Assembly: GCF_031195445.1 (NCBI RefSeq)
Contig: NZ_CP133480.1
Span: 3,278,501-3,342,500 of the forward strand
DNA: 64,000 nucleotides
Direction: 5' to 3'
DNA from: Acuticoccus sp. MNP-M23
Lineage (GTDB): Bacteria; Pseudomonadota; Alphaproteobacteria; Rhizobiales; Amorphaceae
The notes beneath the pieces were generated by a model. It was not told the origin of the DNA. It saw only the letters and a program-made list of their open reading frames with translations, and did no database searches. The position numbers and the translations under genes were made by a program. How positions within the stretch are numbered: the stretch's first letter is position 1; every line of letters begins with the position of its first letter. This document shows positions 15,127 through 23,930 of the stretch, piece by piece.

Positions 15127-16645
15127 TCTCGGGCGCTCTTTTCTCTATCGTTCCGCCGACGGCCAGAAGCATGACATTGTGTTCGGTAAAGTCCGGCCGC
15201 TCGATGAGGCCGCTGATCCGGCCCTCGTGCATCACCGCAATCCGGTCGCTGACGCCGATGACCTCCTCCATATCGCTGGAAATCATCAGGATCGCGACAC
15301 CGCTGTCGGCAAGCGCCCGCATGATGGCGTAGATTTCGCTCTTGGCGCCCACGTCGATCCCGCGGGTCGGCTCGTCGAAGATCACGGCGTTCGGCCGCAT
15401 GGAGAGCCACTTGCCCAGAACCACCTTCTGCTGGTTGCCGCCGGACAGGTTGACGGCGTGGGTGCCGGTGCTGGGTGTCTTGATGGACAGGGAGGCGACC
15501 TGCTTGTCGGCGGCCTCCCGTTCGGCCTTGCGGTTGGGCAAGCCGCGCGTGGAGTAGGCGCCAAGATCGGCCAGCGTTATGTTCTGGTCGATGGGCAGGT
15601 CGAGAAGGAGACCGGCGCGTTTGCGGTCTTCGGGCGCGAGATAGATGCCCTTGTCGATGGCGTCGCTGGCAGCCTTGGCCACAAACGGCTCGCCATCCAG
15701 AAGGACGCGGCCGGAGACCGCAGGCTCGACGCCGAAGATGGCGTGGGCAAGCTCGGTGCGACCTGAGCCGATGAGGCCCGCAAGGCCGACAATCTCGCCG
15801 CGGCGGAAGGCAAACGAGACTTCCTTGCCCGGGTGGGCGGTGGTGACCAGCTTGTCGATGACGACGCCCGAATCGCGGGGCTCGGTCTTGGGCGGAATGT
15901 AGACGGATTTGAGGTCGCGCCCGATCATCAGGCGGATCATCGCGTCGTGGGTGATGCCCTCGCCGGTGAGTTCGCCGACGCGCTTGCCGTCGCGCAGCGC
16001 GACCACGCGGTCCGCCGAGGTCTTCACCTCGTCCAGCCGGTGGGAGATGTAGATGATCGAGACGCCGGCCGCGCGCAGTTCGCTCATCACCTCCAGAAGA
16101 CGGTCGGTCTCCTTCAGGGTGAGGCTGGAGGTGGGCTCGTCCATGATGATGACGCGCGCGTCCAGCGACAGCGCCTTGGCGATCTCCACCATCTGGCACT
16201 GGGCGATGGAGAGGGTTGCCAGCGAATCGGACGGGCGCACGTCGAGGCCGAGACGCTCCAGCAGCGGGGCGACCTTGGCGTTGAGGGCGCGCGTGTCGAT
16301 GAGGCGCAGCGGCCCGCCAAAGCGCGGCTCGCGGCCGATATAGACGTTGGCGGCAATGCTGAGATTGTCGAAGAGGTTGAGTTCCTGGTGGACGAACGCG
16401 ATCCCGGCCGCGGTGGCCGCGGGCACGGTGAGACGGTCGTGCGAGACGCCGTCGATCACGATCTGGCCTGCGGTGGGGGCGACGATCCCCCCCAGGGTTT
16501 TCATCAGGGTGGACTTGCCAGCGCCGTTCTCGCCGATGAGGCCGAGAATTTCGCCTGGCATCAGCGCCACGCTCACATCGTCGAGCGCAGTCACGCCCGG
16601 ATAGATCTTGGTGACCGAGCGCAGCTCGAGCAGAGGTTCAGGCAT
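15119..16645 (-). CDS. Sugar ABC transporter ATP-binding protein (RbsA/MglA-type, two ABC domains)
   Basis: A 508-residue protein with two tandem ATPase domains. The first has Walker A GENGAGKST (about residues 38-46), the ABC block LSIAQCQMVEIAK and Walker B VIIMDEPTSSL. The second has a degenerate Walker A (GLIGSGRTEL), a normal LSGGNQQKVVLGKWL signature and VIFDEPTRGIDVG. The degenerate second P-loop is normal for this family. AAAGGA sits upstream of the ATG, right after an intercistronic hairpin at 16663-16689. Confidence 0.95.
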   Translation of the reverse strand: MPEPLLELRSVTKIYPGVTALDDVSVALMPGEILGLIGENGAGKSTLMKTLGGIVAPTAGQIVIDGVSHDRLTVPAATAAGIAFVHQELNLFDNLSIAANVYIGREPRFGGPLRLIDTRALNAKVAPLLERLGLDVRPSDSLATLSIAQCQMVEIAKALSLDARVIIMDEPTSSLTLKETDRLLEVMSELRAAGVSIIYISHRLDEVKTSADRVVALRDGKRVGELTGEGITHDAMIRLMIGRDLKSVYIPPKTEPRDSGVVIDKLVTTAHPGKEVSFAFRRGEIVGLAGLIGSGRTELAHAIFGVEPAVSGRVLLDGEPFVAKAASDAIDKGIYLAPEDRKRAGLLLDLPIDQNITLADLGAYSTRGLPNRKAEREAADKQVASLSIKTPSTGTHAVNLSGGNQQKVVLGKWLSMRPNAVIFDEPTRGIDVGAKSEIYAIMRALADSGVAILMISSDMEEVIGVSDRIAVMHEGRISGLIERPDFTEHNVMLLAVGGTIEKRAPENA

Positions 16646-16662
16646 ATCCGATCCTTTGAAGA

Positions 16663-16689
16663 CCGCCGGGACAATGAATGTCCCGGCGG
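16663..16689 (-). promoter_or_regulatory. Intercistronic stem-loop between sugar-binding protein and ATPase genes
   Basis: CCGCCGGGACA (16663-16673) pairs perfectly with 16679-16689; the loop is 5 bases. It lies between the receptor gene stop and the ATPase ribosome site and lacks a T-run, as expected for a message-stabilising or attenuating hairpin that keeps receptor levels high. Confidence 0.6.
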
Positions 16690-16726
16690 CGACTTCACAA
16701 GTACTGCTTACACGAAGGTGGCTGGA

Positions 16727-17731
16727 TCAGTTGCCGAGGATGGCGCGCACCTGCTCGATGAACTCTTTGACGTTCGACGAATCGATGATCTTCGTCGGCA
16801 CGATGTCGAGTTCGTCGGCGGGCACGACGGATTTGTCGCCGTCGATGTACTTGGCCATCTTGATGATCGACTGGTAGCCGAACTCGTAAGGCTGCTGGAC
16901 GACGGTGCCGAGGATGTCACCGGCGACGATGCCCTTGAGGGTCTGCTGGTCTTCGTCGAAGCCGACGATCTTGACCTGGCCGGCTTTGCCCGCTGCCTTC
17001 ACCGCATTGTAGATCTGCGGCGTGTTGTAGGCCCACAGGCCGACCAGAAGGTCGATGTCCGGGTACTTCGACAGGGTGTCTTCGGCGTTGGCCTTTGCCT
17101 TGGTCTGGTCGCCGCCGTCGGTGCGGATGTCGATGATCTCGATGTCCGTGCCTTCGATGGCTTCCTTGATGCCCTGCGAGCGCTCGCGTGCGTTGGCTGC
17201 GTCCATGGTGCCGACGAACAGCATTGCGGTGCCGCCATCGGGCAGGGCCTTCTTCATCAGCTCGCCCGCCTGGCGGCCAGCGGCCACGTTGTCGGTGCCG
17301 ATGTACATGACGCGGTCGGAGTTGGGCGCGTCGGCGTCATGGGTGAAGAGGACGGCCTTGGAAGCGACTTCGTTGAGGATGTCGGTGGAATCGTCGGGGT
17401 TCACCGGGCTGATGGCGATGCCGTCGACGCCCTTGGCGAGAAGATCTTCCATGATCTTCTTCTGTGCCGCAGCGGACATTTCGCCCGGAATGTAGAACTC
17501 GACCTGGTAGTTATCGAGTTCGCCATCGGCCTTTTCGGTGCCGACGCGCGCAAACTTCCAGAAATCGGCAGGGACGTTGACGACGAAGGCGAGGGTCTTC
17601 ACGTCCTGCGCATAGGACGGAGCGCCGGCAGCGGCGACGAGCGCCACGGATGCAACGCCAGCGGCCAGCAGGGTGCGGCGGCTGAGGGTGCGCAGGACGG
17701 CCATCGCACGGTTTTTGGGCGTAGAATTCAT
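16727..17731 (-). CDS. Sugar ABC transporter substrate-binding protein (periplasmic binding protein type I)
   Basis: A 334-residue receptor. After an Arg-rich start (LSRRTLLAAG, a possible Tat or Sec signal) and cleavage near SYAQD, it has two Rossmann-like lobes: KTLAFVVNVPADFWKFARVG, the GVDGIAISPVNPDD hinge region, VMYIGTDNVAAGRQAGELM and VGFDEDQQTLKGIVAG. These are RbsB-family features for pentose or hexose binding. First gene of the operon with ATPase, permease and SDR. A Trp-Phe-x-Phe patch near residue 60 could stack on the sugar ring. The specific sugar is not determinable. Confidence 0.93.
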   Translation of the reverse strand: MNSTPKNRAMAVLRTLSRRTLLAAGVASVALVAAAGAPSYAQDVKTLAFVVNVPADFWKFARVGTEKADGELDNYQVEFYIPGEMSAAAQKKIMEDLLAKGVDGIAISPVNPDDSTDILNEVASKAVLFTHDADAPNSDRVMYIGTDNVAAGRQAGELMKKALPDGGTAMLFVGTMDAANARERSQGIKEAIEGTDIEIIDIRTDGGDQTKAKANAEDTLSKYPDIDLLVGLWAYNTPQIYNAVKAAGKAGQVKIVGFDEDQQTLKGIVAGDILGTVVQQPYEFGYQSIIKMAKYIDGDKSVVPADELDIVPTKIIDSSNVKEFIEQVRAILGN

Positions 17732-18055
17732 TCGCTGTTTCCTCCGGTAAGCACGCTCGTTGGCGTGCGTATTATCGTTTTTTGGCAGATAACGGACTGC
17801 AGGATGCGCGCGGATTCTGCCGGTCGGCAGAAGGGATGGCGCTGGTGTTAGCCTCCTAGAATGATGGTTGCTGAACAGCCGATCAGACGCAATCGGGCCG
17901 TGCGCAAATTTGCAGCGTCGAAGCAGACGCTACAGTGCATCCAGACCGCTCTCAAGCGTTACCGTTGAATTGGCAGACAAATGGTCATGTGACCGGCCTT
18001 GAATTTTCTGGATTCCCAGGCCCTCCGCGGTGTCTCCCGGCGGAGGGCCGCAGGC
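17732..18055. other. Intergenic region with sugar-operon promoter area and a terminator
   Basis: No gene. It should hold the promoter of the leftward sugar ABC operon. GCACGC (17751-17756) and GCGTGC (17763-17768) form an inverted repeat 20 bases from the start codon, a possible operator or leader hairpin. The right end contains the hairpin at 18019-18049. Confidence 0.5.
18019..18049 (-). terminator. Hairpin downstream of the hydroxyacid dehydrogenase operon
   Basis: A perfect 10-bp stem (GGCCCTCCGC at 18019-18028 with 18040-18049) and an 11-base loop lie just past the leftward stop at 18056. No clear T-run follows, so it may instead be an mRNA-end stabiliser. Confidence 0.5.
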
Positions 18056-18997
18056 TCAGTAGCCGCGTGCGGCGTCGATCGTCGTCGGCATTTGGCCGGT
18101 CTCGAAATAGGCGGAGAGGTTGTCCGCGACAATCTGGCTGGCGCTGTCCATATCCGTTATCGCGGCAACATGGGGCATCATCGTGATGGCGGGATGGTCC
18201 CACATCGCGTCGTCGGCGGGCAGGGGTTCAACGTCGAACACGTCGAGCACGGCATGGCCGAGGCGCCCGTCGTCGAGCGCTGCCATCAGAGCGTCGCGGT
18301 CGATGATCGGGCCGCGGGCGACGTTGATGATGCCGGCGCCGGGGCGGCAGTGGGCGAGCATGTCGGCGTCCAGCATCCCGCGGGTTGCATCGGTGAGCGG
18401 CAGGAGGACGACGATGATGTCGGCGCCCGCCACCACTTCAGGCAGCGCATCGGCGCCGCTGAAACAGGTGACACCCGGAACCTCACGCGGCGAGCGGGAC
18501 CAGCCGGTCACGCGAAAGCCGGCCGCGGTCAGGACGGCTGCTGCGGCACGGCCAAGTTCGCCGAGGCCGAGAATGGCGACCGTGCGGGCGCTGGCGCGCG
18601 GGTGGTCGAGCGGGCGCCACACACGCTGGCGCTGCTGGGCGAGGTAGGCCGGCACGTGGCGGTGGAGGTAGAGCGTGTGGGCAAGCACGCCCTCGGCCAT
18701 CGTTTCAGCCAGGACCGGGTCCACCAGCCGCGCAATCCGCAGGTCTTCCGGCAGCCGGCCGATCAGCTTGTCGACGCCGGCCCAGACGCTCTGCACCCAC
18801 TCAAGCCCCGTGAAGCGCGCCAGCGTTTCCGGGTCCGGGTTGCCGACAATGGCAACGCGGGCGGCGGCCGCATCCGCGTCGGACATGTCCTCCGGTGCCA
18901 CCACCTGATGGCCGGGAAGCCTGTCCGCCACCTTCTGACGCCATAGCGCCGCCCGCTCGGGCGACCCGGTGGTGATGAACGGGATCAGCGCGCTCAT
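18056..18997 (-). CDS. GhrA-like D-2-hydroxyacid dehydrogenase
   Basis: A 313-residue NAD(P)-dependent reductase. The cofactor fold is at about residues 140-165 (AILGLGELGRAAAAVL) with WSRSP after strand two, whose Arg suggests NADPH. The catalytic set shows the NVARGPIID Arg block, Glu in VLDVFDVEPLP and His in MMPHVAA. The family reduces glyoxylate and hydroxypyruvate. The ATG overlaps the VOC gene stop (ATGA). Last gene of the aspartate-dehydrogenase/ABC/VOC operon, so it may remove a 2-oxo acid made from the imported compound. Confidence 0.9.
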   Translation of the reverse strand: MSALIPFITTGSPERAALWRQKVADRLPGHQVVAPEDMSDADAAAARVAIVGNPDPETLARFTGLEWVQSVWAGVDKLIGRLPEDLRIARLVDPVLAETMAEGVLAHTLYLHRHVPAYLAQQRQRVWRPLDHPRASARTVAILGLGELGRAAAAVLTAAGFRVTGWSRSPREVPGVTCFSGADALPEVVAGADIIVVLLPLTDATRGMLDADMLAHCRPGAGIINVARGPIIDRDALMAALDDGRLGHAVLDVFDVEPLPADDAMWDHPAITMMPHVAAITDMDSASQIVADNLSAYFETGQMPTTIDAARGY

Positions 18998-19413
18998 GCG
19001 GCCCAGACGGCGTTTTCGCTGGCAAAGCCCTTGATCTCGATGGGGTTGCCGGCGGGGTCGTGGAAGAACATCGTCCACTGCTCGCCGGGTTCACCCTCGA
19101 AGCGCACGGTGGGCGGGATCACGAAATCGACGCCGGCCTCGGTGAGGCGCCCGGCAACGGCCTTCCATGTGTCCAGCGGGAGGACGGCGCCCAGATGCGG
19201 CATCGGCACCATGTGGTTGCCGACCTTGCCGGTGGCCTTCGCCTCGAACGGATCGCCCTGGTGGAGCGAGATCTGGTGGCCGAAGAAGTTGAAGTCGACC
19301 CACGTGTCGGTGCTGCGGCCCTTCTTGCAGCCAAGAAGGTCGCCGTAAAAGTGGGTCGCGGCCGCAAGGTCGTCGACGTGGAAGGCGAGGTGGAACAGCG
19401 GCTGGAACGTCAT
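18994..19413 (-). CDS. VOC-family (glyoxalase/extradiol dioxygenase fold) protein
   Basis: A 139-residue single VOC protein. The opening FHLAFHVDDLAAATHFY carries the first metal His, HQISLH is a mid-domain metal-binding strand and the final Glu lies in GNPIEIKGF. Two paired beta-alpha-beta3 modules are recognisable. Members are lyases, isomerases or dioxygenases. It lies between the ABC permease and the GhrA-like gene, with a 4-base overlap to the latter. The substrate is unknown; position implies a step on the imported molecule or a reactive 2-oxoaldehyde. Confidence 0.85.
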   Translation of the reverse strand: MTFQPLFHLAFHVDDLAAATHFYGDLLGCKKGRSTDTWVDFNFFGHQISLHQGDPFEAKATGKVGNHMVPMPHLGAVLPLDTWKAVAGRLTEAGVDFVIPPTVRFEGEPGEQWTMFFHDPAGNPIEIKGFASENAVWAA

Positions 19414-19459
19414 CAGGGTCTTTCCGGGGCGGTGTGGTGTGCTGGCGAACGGCGGACCG

Positions 19460-20200
19460 TCACCATTTTACGATGGTTTTCTCGGCAAGGCGCATCAACT
19501 GTTCGGCGGCAAGAAGCACGAAGATGAACAGCATCAGCCACGCCAGCAGCGAGACGATGTTGTAAATGTCGTAACTCGTCTTCACCTGCCAGCCGATGCC
19601 GCCGGGAAAGCCGAAAATCTCCGACAGGAACGCGACTTTCCACGACAACGTGAACCCGATGCGCCCCGCAGCCAGAAGTGGCGGGATGAGAAAGGGGAGG
19701 TACACGTCTTTCACCCGCTGGGCGAGCGTCGCCTTGAACGAGCGGGCCATGCCGGTCAGCTCTTCGTCGAAGTCCGACATCGCATCGCGGATGTAGGTGC
19801 CGACGACGGGGAGGATCACGAGGCCGATCAGGATGATGACCGTGGTGTTGGTGCGCCCCAGCGAGATCAAAAACAGGAAGATGAGGATCAGCGTCGGCGT
19901 GAAGATGGTGATCTGCAACAGCCATCTCGTCAGCTCGTCGAAGGTGCGCGAGAGGTTGGCTGCAATGCCGTATGCGGTGCCGAGAACGATGCCGAGCAGA
20001 AAGCCCATCACGGTGCGGCCGAGGGTTGCCAGCAGCGGCTGGAACGCCTCGCCGCTGCCGATGAGGCCGAACAGCGTGTCGAACACGGCGGCCGGCGAGG
20101 GCAGCGCGCGGCTGTCGACAATGCCGGACGCGACCCACCAGATGGCGACGATGACGAGGAGCGAGGAGATCTGCGCCGCGTAGGCGGTGATGCGGGTCAT
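19460..20200 (-). CDS. ABC transporter permease (NitT/TauT type), second permease
   Basis: A 246-residue permease with six hydrophobic segments and the SsuC/TauC-type cytoplasmic loop FDEELTGMARSFKATLAQR. It starts 5 bases after the ATPase stop. It differs in sequence from the other permease of this system (21021-21803), so the importer probably uses a heterodimeric membrane domain, while most relatives use a homodimer. Confidence 0.92.
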   Translation of the reverse strand: MTRITAYAAQISSLLVIVAIWWVASGIVDSRALPSPAAVFDTLFGLIGSGEAFQPLLATLGRTVMGFLLGIVLGTAYGIAANLSRTFDELTRWLLQITIFTPTLILIFLFLISLGRTNTTVIILIGLVILPVVGTYIRDAMSDFDEELTGMARSFKATLAQRVKDVYLPFLIPPLLAAGRIGFTLSWKVAFLSEIFGFPGGIGWQVKTSYDIYNIVSLLAWLMLFIFVLLAAEQLMRLAEKTIVKW

Positions 20201-20205
20201 GGCGG

Positions 20206-20991
20206 TCAGAAGCTGATGCCGGCGCGCTCGGCGAACGCGTGGCGGAGTTCTTTTTCGAGGTCGATGACGGCGTCGTCCTCCATCCGGCGCGGCCAGGGCA
20301 GATCCACCTTGCGGCGCAGGCAGATGGAGGAGGACGCGGGCGTCAGCATCACGATGTCGGTGGCAAGCTGCGCGGCCTCGGAAATGTCGTGCGTGACGAA
20401 GACGATGGTGCGGCGCTTCTCTTCGCTCTGCCACAGCTTGATGAGGAGGCGGCGCATCTCGGCGGCGGTGATCTCGTCGAGGTGGGAGAACGGCTCGTCC
20501 ATCAGCAGGATTTGCGGCTCGTTGACCCAGGCGCGCACGATTGCCGCGCGCTGCCGCATCCCGCCCGACACCTGGTGCGGGTACTGGTGCATGGAATCGC
20601 GCAGGCCCACGGCGGTAAAATATTTCTCGATCAGCGCCGGCCACGTCGCCCTGGGCTGGACGCCGAGGCCGCGCAGGCCGAATTCGGCGTTCTGTGCCAG
20701 GGTTTTCCAGCGCAGGAGGCGCGGGCCCTGGAAAACGTAGGCCATCTGGCGCGAAAGGTCGGGCTTGTTGCGCAGGTCTTCGCCGTCGATGACGATGCCC
20801 TTCGCCGCGGTCGGTTCCAGCAGGCCATTGATGATGTTGAGGAGCGTGGACTTGCCGCAGCCGGACGGACCGAGAAGGACGGTGAACGAGCCTTCCTCGA
20901 TGGCAAGGTTGAACTTGTCGTAAATGACCTTCGTGCCTTCCGCACCGGGGAAGGAGAGGTCGATGTCCTCAAGGGATACTTTGGGGGTCAT
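20206..20991 (-). CDS. ABC transporter ATP-binding protein (NitT/TauT type)
   Basis: A 261-residue ATPase: Walker A GPSGCGKST, Q-loop block YVFQGPRLLRWKT, signature VSGGMRQRAAIVRAW, Walker B ILLMDEPFSHLD and switch HDISEA. Members import nitrate, sulfonates, taurine, pyrimidine precursors or aromatic acids. It is encoded between the two permease genes and 5 bases before the second. One ATPase gene implies a homodimer serving both permeases. Confidence 0.95.
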   Translation of the reverse strand: MTPKVSLEDIDLSFPGAEGTKVIYDKFNLAIEEGSFTVLLGPSGCGKSTLLNIINGLLEPTAAKGIVIDGEDLRNKPDLSRQMAYVFQGPRLLRWKTLAQNAEFGLRGLGVQPRATWPALIEKYFTAVGLRDSMHQYPHQVSGGMRQRAAIVRAWVNEPQILLMDEPFSHLDEITAAEMRRLLIKLWQSEEKRRTIVFVTHDISEAAQLATDIVMLTPASSSICLRRKVDLPWPRRMEDDAVIDLEKELRHAFAERAGISF

Positions 20992-21020
20992 TCACCAGAA
21001 CCTTGGGCTTGTGCGGACGG

Positions 21021-21803
21021 TCACGCGACGGATTCGCGGCGGATGCGGCGCTGGAGCGGGCCGAACACCAGGTGGTCGATCGCCATGCCGGCGGCCATGA
21101 GGATGATGCCCCAGGCGACGATCGGCGCCATGTAGAGGGTGTCGGACCAGTAGGCGACGAGGATGCCGATGCCATTGGGGAGCCCGATCACCTCGGCAAT
21201 CAGGACGATGCGGATGCCGAGCGCGAAGGAGACGCGCGCATTGGCGACCATGTAGGGCGCGATGCACGGCAGGAAGAAATGCGTGAGGCGCTGCCAGGGG
21301 CCGATCTTGTAGCTGTCGCACATCTCGATGAGGTCGGACGGGACGGCGCGCACGCCCTCGGCGGTGCCGAGGAAGACGGGCGCCGAGAGGAGCAGCACCA
21401 GCGCCGAGATGGGGACGATGTTGTCGATCCCGAACAGCACCAAGAAGATGAACACCCAGACGACGGACGGCACCGCCATCGCGATCCAGACCGGGTTGGC
21501 GAAGAAGTCGAACACCAGCCGCTTGCGCCCGGCGAGGACGCCAAGGAGCGTGCCGATGACGAACGCGATGCCCCACGAGAGGATGAGCCGGAAGAACGTC
21601 GCGGCGGCGTGGGTGTAGGGTTCTCCGAGCGGGCCTTCGTTGGAGAAGATCCGCACGATCTCCTCCGCCACGGCGAGCGGCGGAGGATAGAGGCGGGCCT
21701 GGACGAGGACGAAGTTGGTGACAAACCACCAGATCCCGATGAACAGCGCGACGGGCGCGGCGTTCAAGATAAGGCGGCGGGATCTGGACATGGGCTTCAT
21801 CAT
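21021..21803 (-). CDS. ABC transporter permease (NitT/TauT type), first permease
   Basis: A 260-residue permease with six hydrophobic segments and the coupling loop GVRAVPSDLIEMCDSYKIGPWQR cut here as two parts of a single EAA-like region. Starts at ATG 21803; a second ATG follows at once (21800). It follows the binding-protein gene by 15 bases and precedes the ATPase gene by 29. Confidence 0.93.
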   Translation of the reverse strand: MMKPMSRSRRLILNAAPVALFIGIWWFVTNFVLVQARLYPPPLAVAEEIVRIFSNEGPLGEPYTHAAATFFRLILSWGIAFVIGTLLGVLAGRKRLVFDFFANPVWIAMAVPSVVWVFIFLVLFGIDNIVPISALVLLLSAPVFLGTAEGVRAVPSDLIEMCDSYKIGPWQRLTHFFLPCIAPYMVANARVSFALGIRIVLIAEVIGLPNGIGILVAYWSDTLYMAPIVAWGIILMAAGMAIDHLVFGPLQRRIRRESVA

Positions 21804-21818
21804 CGTCTCCGGCGTGCC

Positions 21819-22841
21819 TTACTGGGCTGCAGGCAGGGTGCCGGGAGCCAGAAACGCAGCGTCCTGTTCGGGCAGCGTTTCGAGGAACTTGCCCTCTTCC
21901 AGCAGCGTGTAGATCGCGCCGATCCATTCGGGCGTATAGGCGTCAGAGGTGAGGTACCACTTGCCGTCCTTGATGAGGGTCAGCACGGTCTGCGCGGTCT
22001 CGGGGCCGGCCAGCCAGCCGGCATCGCGCGCAAGGTCGGCATACTCGCCGCCGTCCTCGAAGGCTGCCGTGTTCTCGCCGATCCACTTGGTGGCGTCGTC
22101 GAGGCCCTTGACGATCTTGGCAGCGGTCTCGGGGTTTTCCTTCAGCCACGATGCAGTGGCGACGGCGCCGTTGATGACCATAGGCTGGCCTGCATTTTCC
22201 TGCATCGCCTCGGTGAACGAGAAGATGGTTTTGAACTGCGGCAGCGAGCGGGCCGCGGCCGACGAGCCGGAGAACAGGAGCGCCGCATCCACCTGGCCGC
22301 GCTCCACCAGCGCGAGGAGCGCGCCGGACGATGCCGTCACCACGTCGAACACCGTGGTGGGGTCTTCGACGCCGTAGTAGGCGCGGGAGAAGGCGCGGAA
22401 GGTCGCCCAGGTGCCGGTGCCGAAGCCCGGAATGCCGAGGCGCTTGCCCTCAAGGCTCATCACGTCCGGGTATTCGTCAGCGTTGTCGGCCTGCACGACG
22501 ATGCCGTTGTACATGTTCTGCGCGCCGGCGGTGGAGAAGTAGCGGAAATCCGACCCTTCGGAGACGAACTGGACCGTCTCGATGGGGGACATCCACGCAA
22601 TGTCGGTGTCACCGGCGACCAGCAGCGCCTGCACCTGATCGTAACCGACCTTGGAGACCTCGACATCGAGGTCGCCGAAGAAGCCGCGGTCGTCGGCGAT
22701 GAAGGCGGGGATGGCGCTGGCCTCGACGGTCATGGAGACCGTGGTGTCCTGCGCATGGGCCGGGACGGCGGCGATGGCGGCGAATGCACCGACCGCGAGC
22801 GAGCGGCCAAGCGTTGCGGTGAGGGGGGCGGAAAGCTTCAT
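21819..22841 (-). CDS. ABC transporter substrate-binding protein (NitT/TauT, SsuA-like)
   Basis: A 340-residue periplasmic receptor. Signal peptide residues 1-30 end VPAHAQD. It is a type II binding fold: AIPAFIADDRGFF, VEVSKVGYDQVQALLVAGDTDIAW, LEGKRLGIPGFGTGTWATFRAF and a hinge at VFDVVTASSGALLALVERGQVDAA. The pattern is that of sulfonate/nitrate/pyrimidine-precursor receptors. It is preceded in the operon by the aspartate-dehydrogenase-like gene with a 66-base gap. Substrate unknown; the enzyme set suggests an amino-dicarboxylate or related nitrogen compound. Confidence 0.92.
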   Translation of the reverse strand: MKLSAPLTATLGRSLAVGAFAAIAAVPAHAQDTTVSMTVEASAIPAFIADDRGFFGDLDVEVSKVGYDQVQALLVAGDTDIAWMSPIETVQFVSEGSDFRYFSTAGAQNMYNGIVVQADNADEYPDVMSLEGKRLGIPGFGTGTWATFRAFSRAYYGVEDPTTVFDVVTASSGALLALVERGQVDAALLFSGSSAAARSLPQFKTIFSFTEAMQENAGQPMVINGAVATASWLKENPETAAKIVKGLDDATKWIGENTAAFEDGGEYADLARDAGWLAGPETAQTVLTLIKDGKWYLTSDAYTPEWIGAIYTLLEEGKFLETLPEQDAAFLAPGTLPAAQ

Positions 22842-22907
22842 TGGCAGATTCCTCTCGGCGGGAAAAAGATGGGGAAGCGCGTGTTGCGGCCGCAGAGCGG
22901 CCGGGCG

Positions 22908-23744
22908 TCAGGTGCCGACGCGCAAGGGGGCGGTCATCTTGCGCAGGGCCGCCAGCACGGAGAGTGCGGTGATGCGGCCGGTCTTCGGGTTGTCGCTGGG
23001 GATGTTCTCGATCGCCATCGAGAAGCTGGCGCTGTCTGAATCCACCTCGATGGAATGGGTGTTGCGCGTCAACGCGGGGTCGGCCCAGATCTCGATGGTG
23101 GTGCGGTCAGGCCCGATGCCGGCGAGCGCCAGCGCAGCCCCCACGTTGAGGTTGGCGGGAAACCCCTTGGCCGCCTCGCGCGCCGACCCGGAGAACACTT
23201 TGACGGGGCCGGTGGCCGTGGAAAGGTCGATGTCGTGTTCCACCAGGTAGGGCGCACCGACGAGACCCTTCACGGGCTTGCGCGTGGTCATCTTGATGGA
23301 GTGAATCGTGCCTTCCGCGGCAGCGGTGACGGCATCCAGCGCCAGCAGCGCGCCGGATGGGGCGATGATCTGCCCGCCCTTTTCATCGGCAAGCGCGATG
23401 AGGTCGCCGTTGGTCAAAAGCGCGCCGATGGAGAGCACGACCGCCTTCTTGCCGTTCTCGACGAAGGGGCGGACGATCTCGCCGAACAAGGCCGCAGGGG
23501 CGCACTCGACCACAATGTCGGCGTAGGGCTCGAGTTTGCCGATGGCGACGACCGGGATGTTCGGGCCGATGGCAGCAAGCTTTGCCCTGGCGCCTTCGAT
23601 GTTGCGGGCAGACACGGCGCCGATCTCGAAGCCCGGCAGGCTCCCCGACTGGACGGCCTCCACCACCTGAAGGCCGATGGCCCCCAGCCCTGCGACCGCA
23701 AGGCGGATGTTGGCGGGAGCGGTGGTTGCATCTGCTGGCGGCAA
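22908..23744 (-). CDS. Aspartate dehydrogenase-like NAD(P)-dependent enzyme
   Basis: A 278-residue protein. The Rossmann motif GLGAIGLQVVEAV lies near the N-terminus and IVVECAPAAL in mid-protein. The C-terminal DUF108 catalytic domain has the NTHSIEV His motif and ENIPSDNPKTGRI block typical of L-aspartate dehydrogenase. The family deaminates aspartate to oxaloacetate/iminoaspartate or runs the reductive amination. The TTG start at 23744 is chosen because AAGAGG lies 8 bases upstream; a longer TTG start at 23828 lacks one. It leads the operon with the ABC importer, VOC and GhrA-like genes. Confidence 0.85.
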   Translation of the reverse strand: MPPADATTAPANIRLAVAGLGAIGLQVVEAVQSGSLPGFEIGAVSARNIEGARAKLAAIGPNIPVVAIGKLEPYADIVVECAPAALFGEIVRPFVENGKKAVVLSIGALLTNGDLIALADEKGGQIIAPSGALLALDAVTAAAEGTIHSIKMTTRKPVKGLVGAPYLVEHDIDLSTATGPVKVFSGSAREAAKGFPANLNVGAALALAGIGPDRTTIEIWADPALTRNTHSIEVDSDSASFSMAIENIPSDNPKTGRITALSVLAALRKMTAPLRVGT

Positions 23745-23846
23745 GGAAATGGCCTCTTGGTGATCGGATGGTCCGGCGACGATGGCTGTCGCCCGGTTTC
23801 GACGGTGGCGCTGATTGCACAGTGACAAAGGTTAGAAGCGGTCTTG

Positions 23847-23895
23847 ATGAGCCGACAACTCATTAATGAGCCGCAACGCATGATTTTTAGTCATG
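23847..23895 (-). promoter_or_regulatory. Probable regulatory region of the aspartate-dehydrogenase operon
   Basis: CTCATTAATGAG (23859-23870) is a perfect 12-base palindrome with the ATTA/TAAT core seen in LysR sites. ATGAGCCG is directly repeated at 23847-23854 and 23866-23873 (19 bases apart), and CATGA/TCATG form an inverted repeat at 23879-23883/23891-23895. These signals cluster just downstream of the LysR gene and upstream of the operon. Confidence 0.45.
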
Positions 23896-23930
23896 TATGG
23901 AGTTGCCCATAAAGCGGGCACAAGTGGCGC

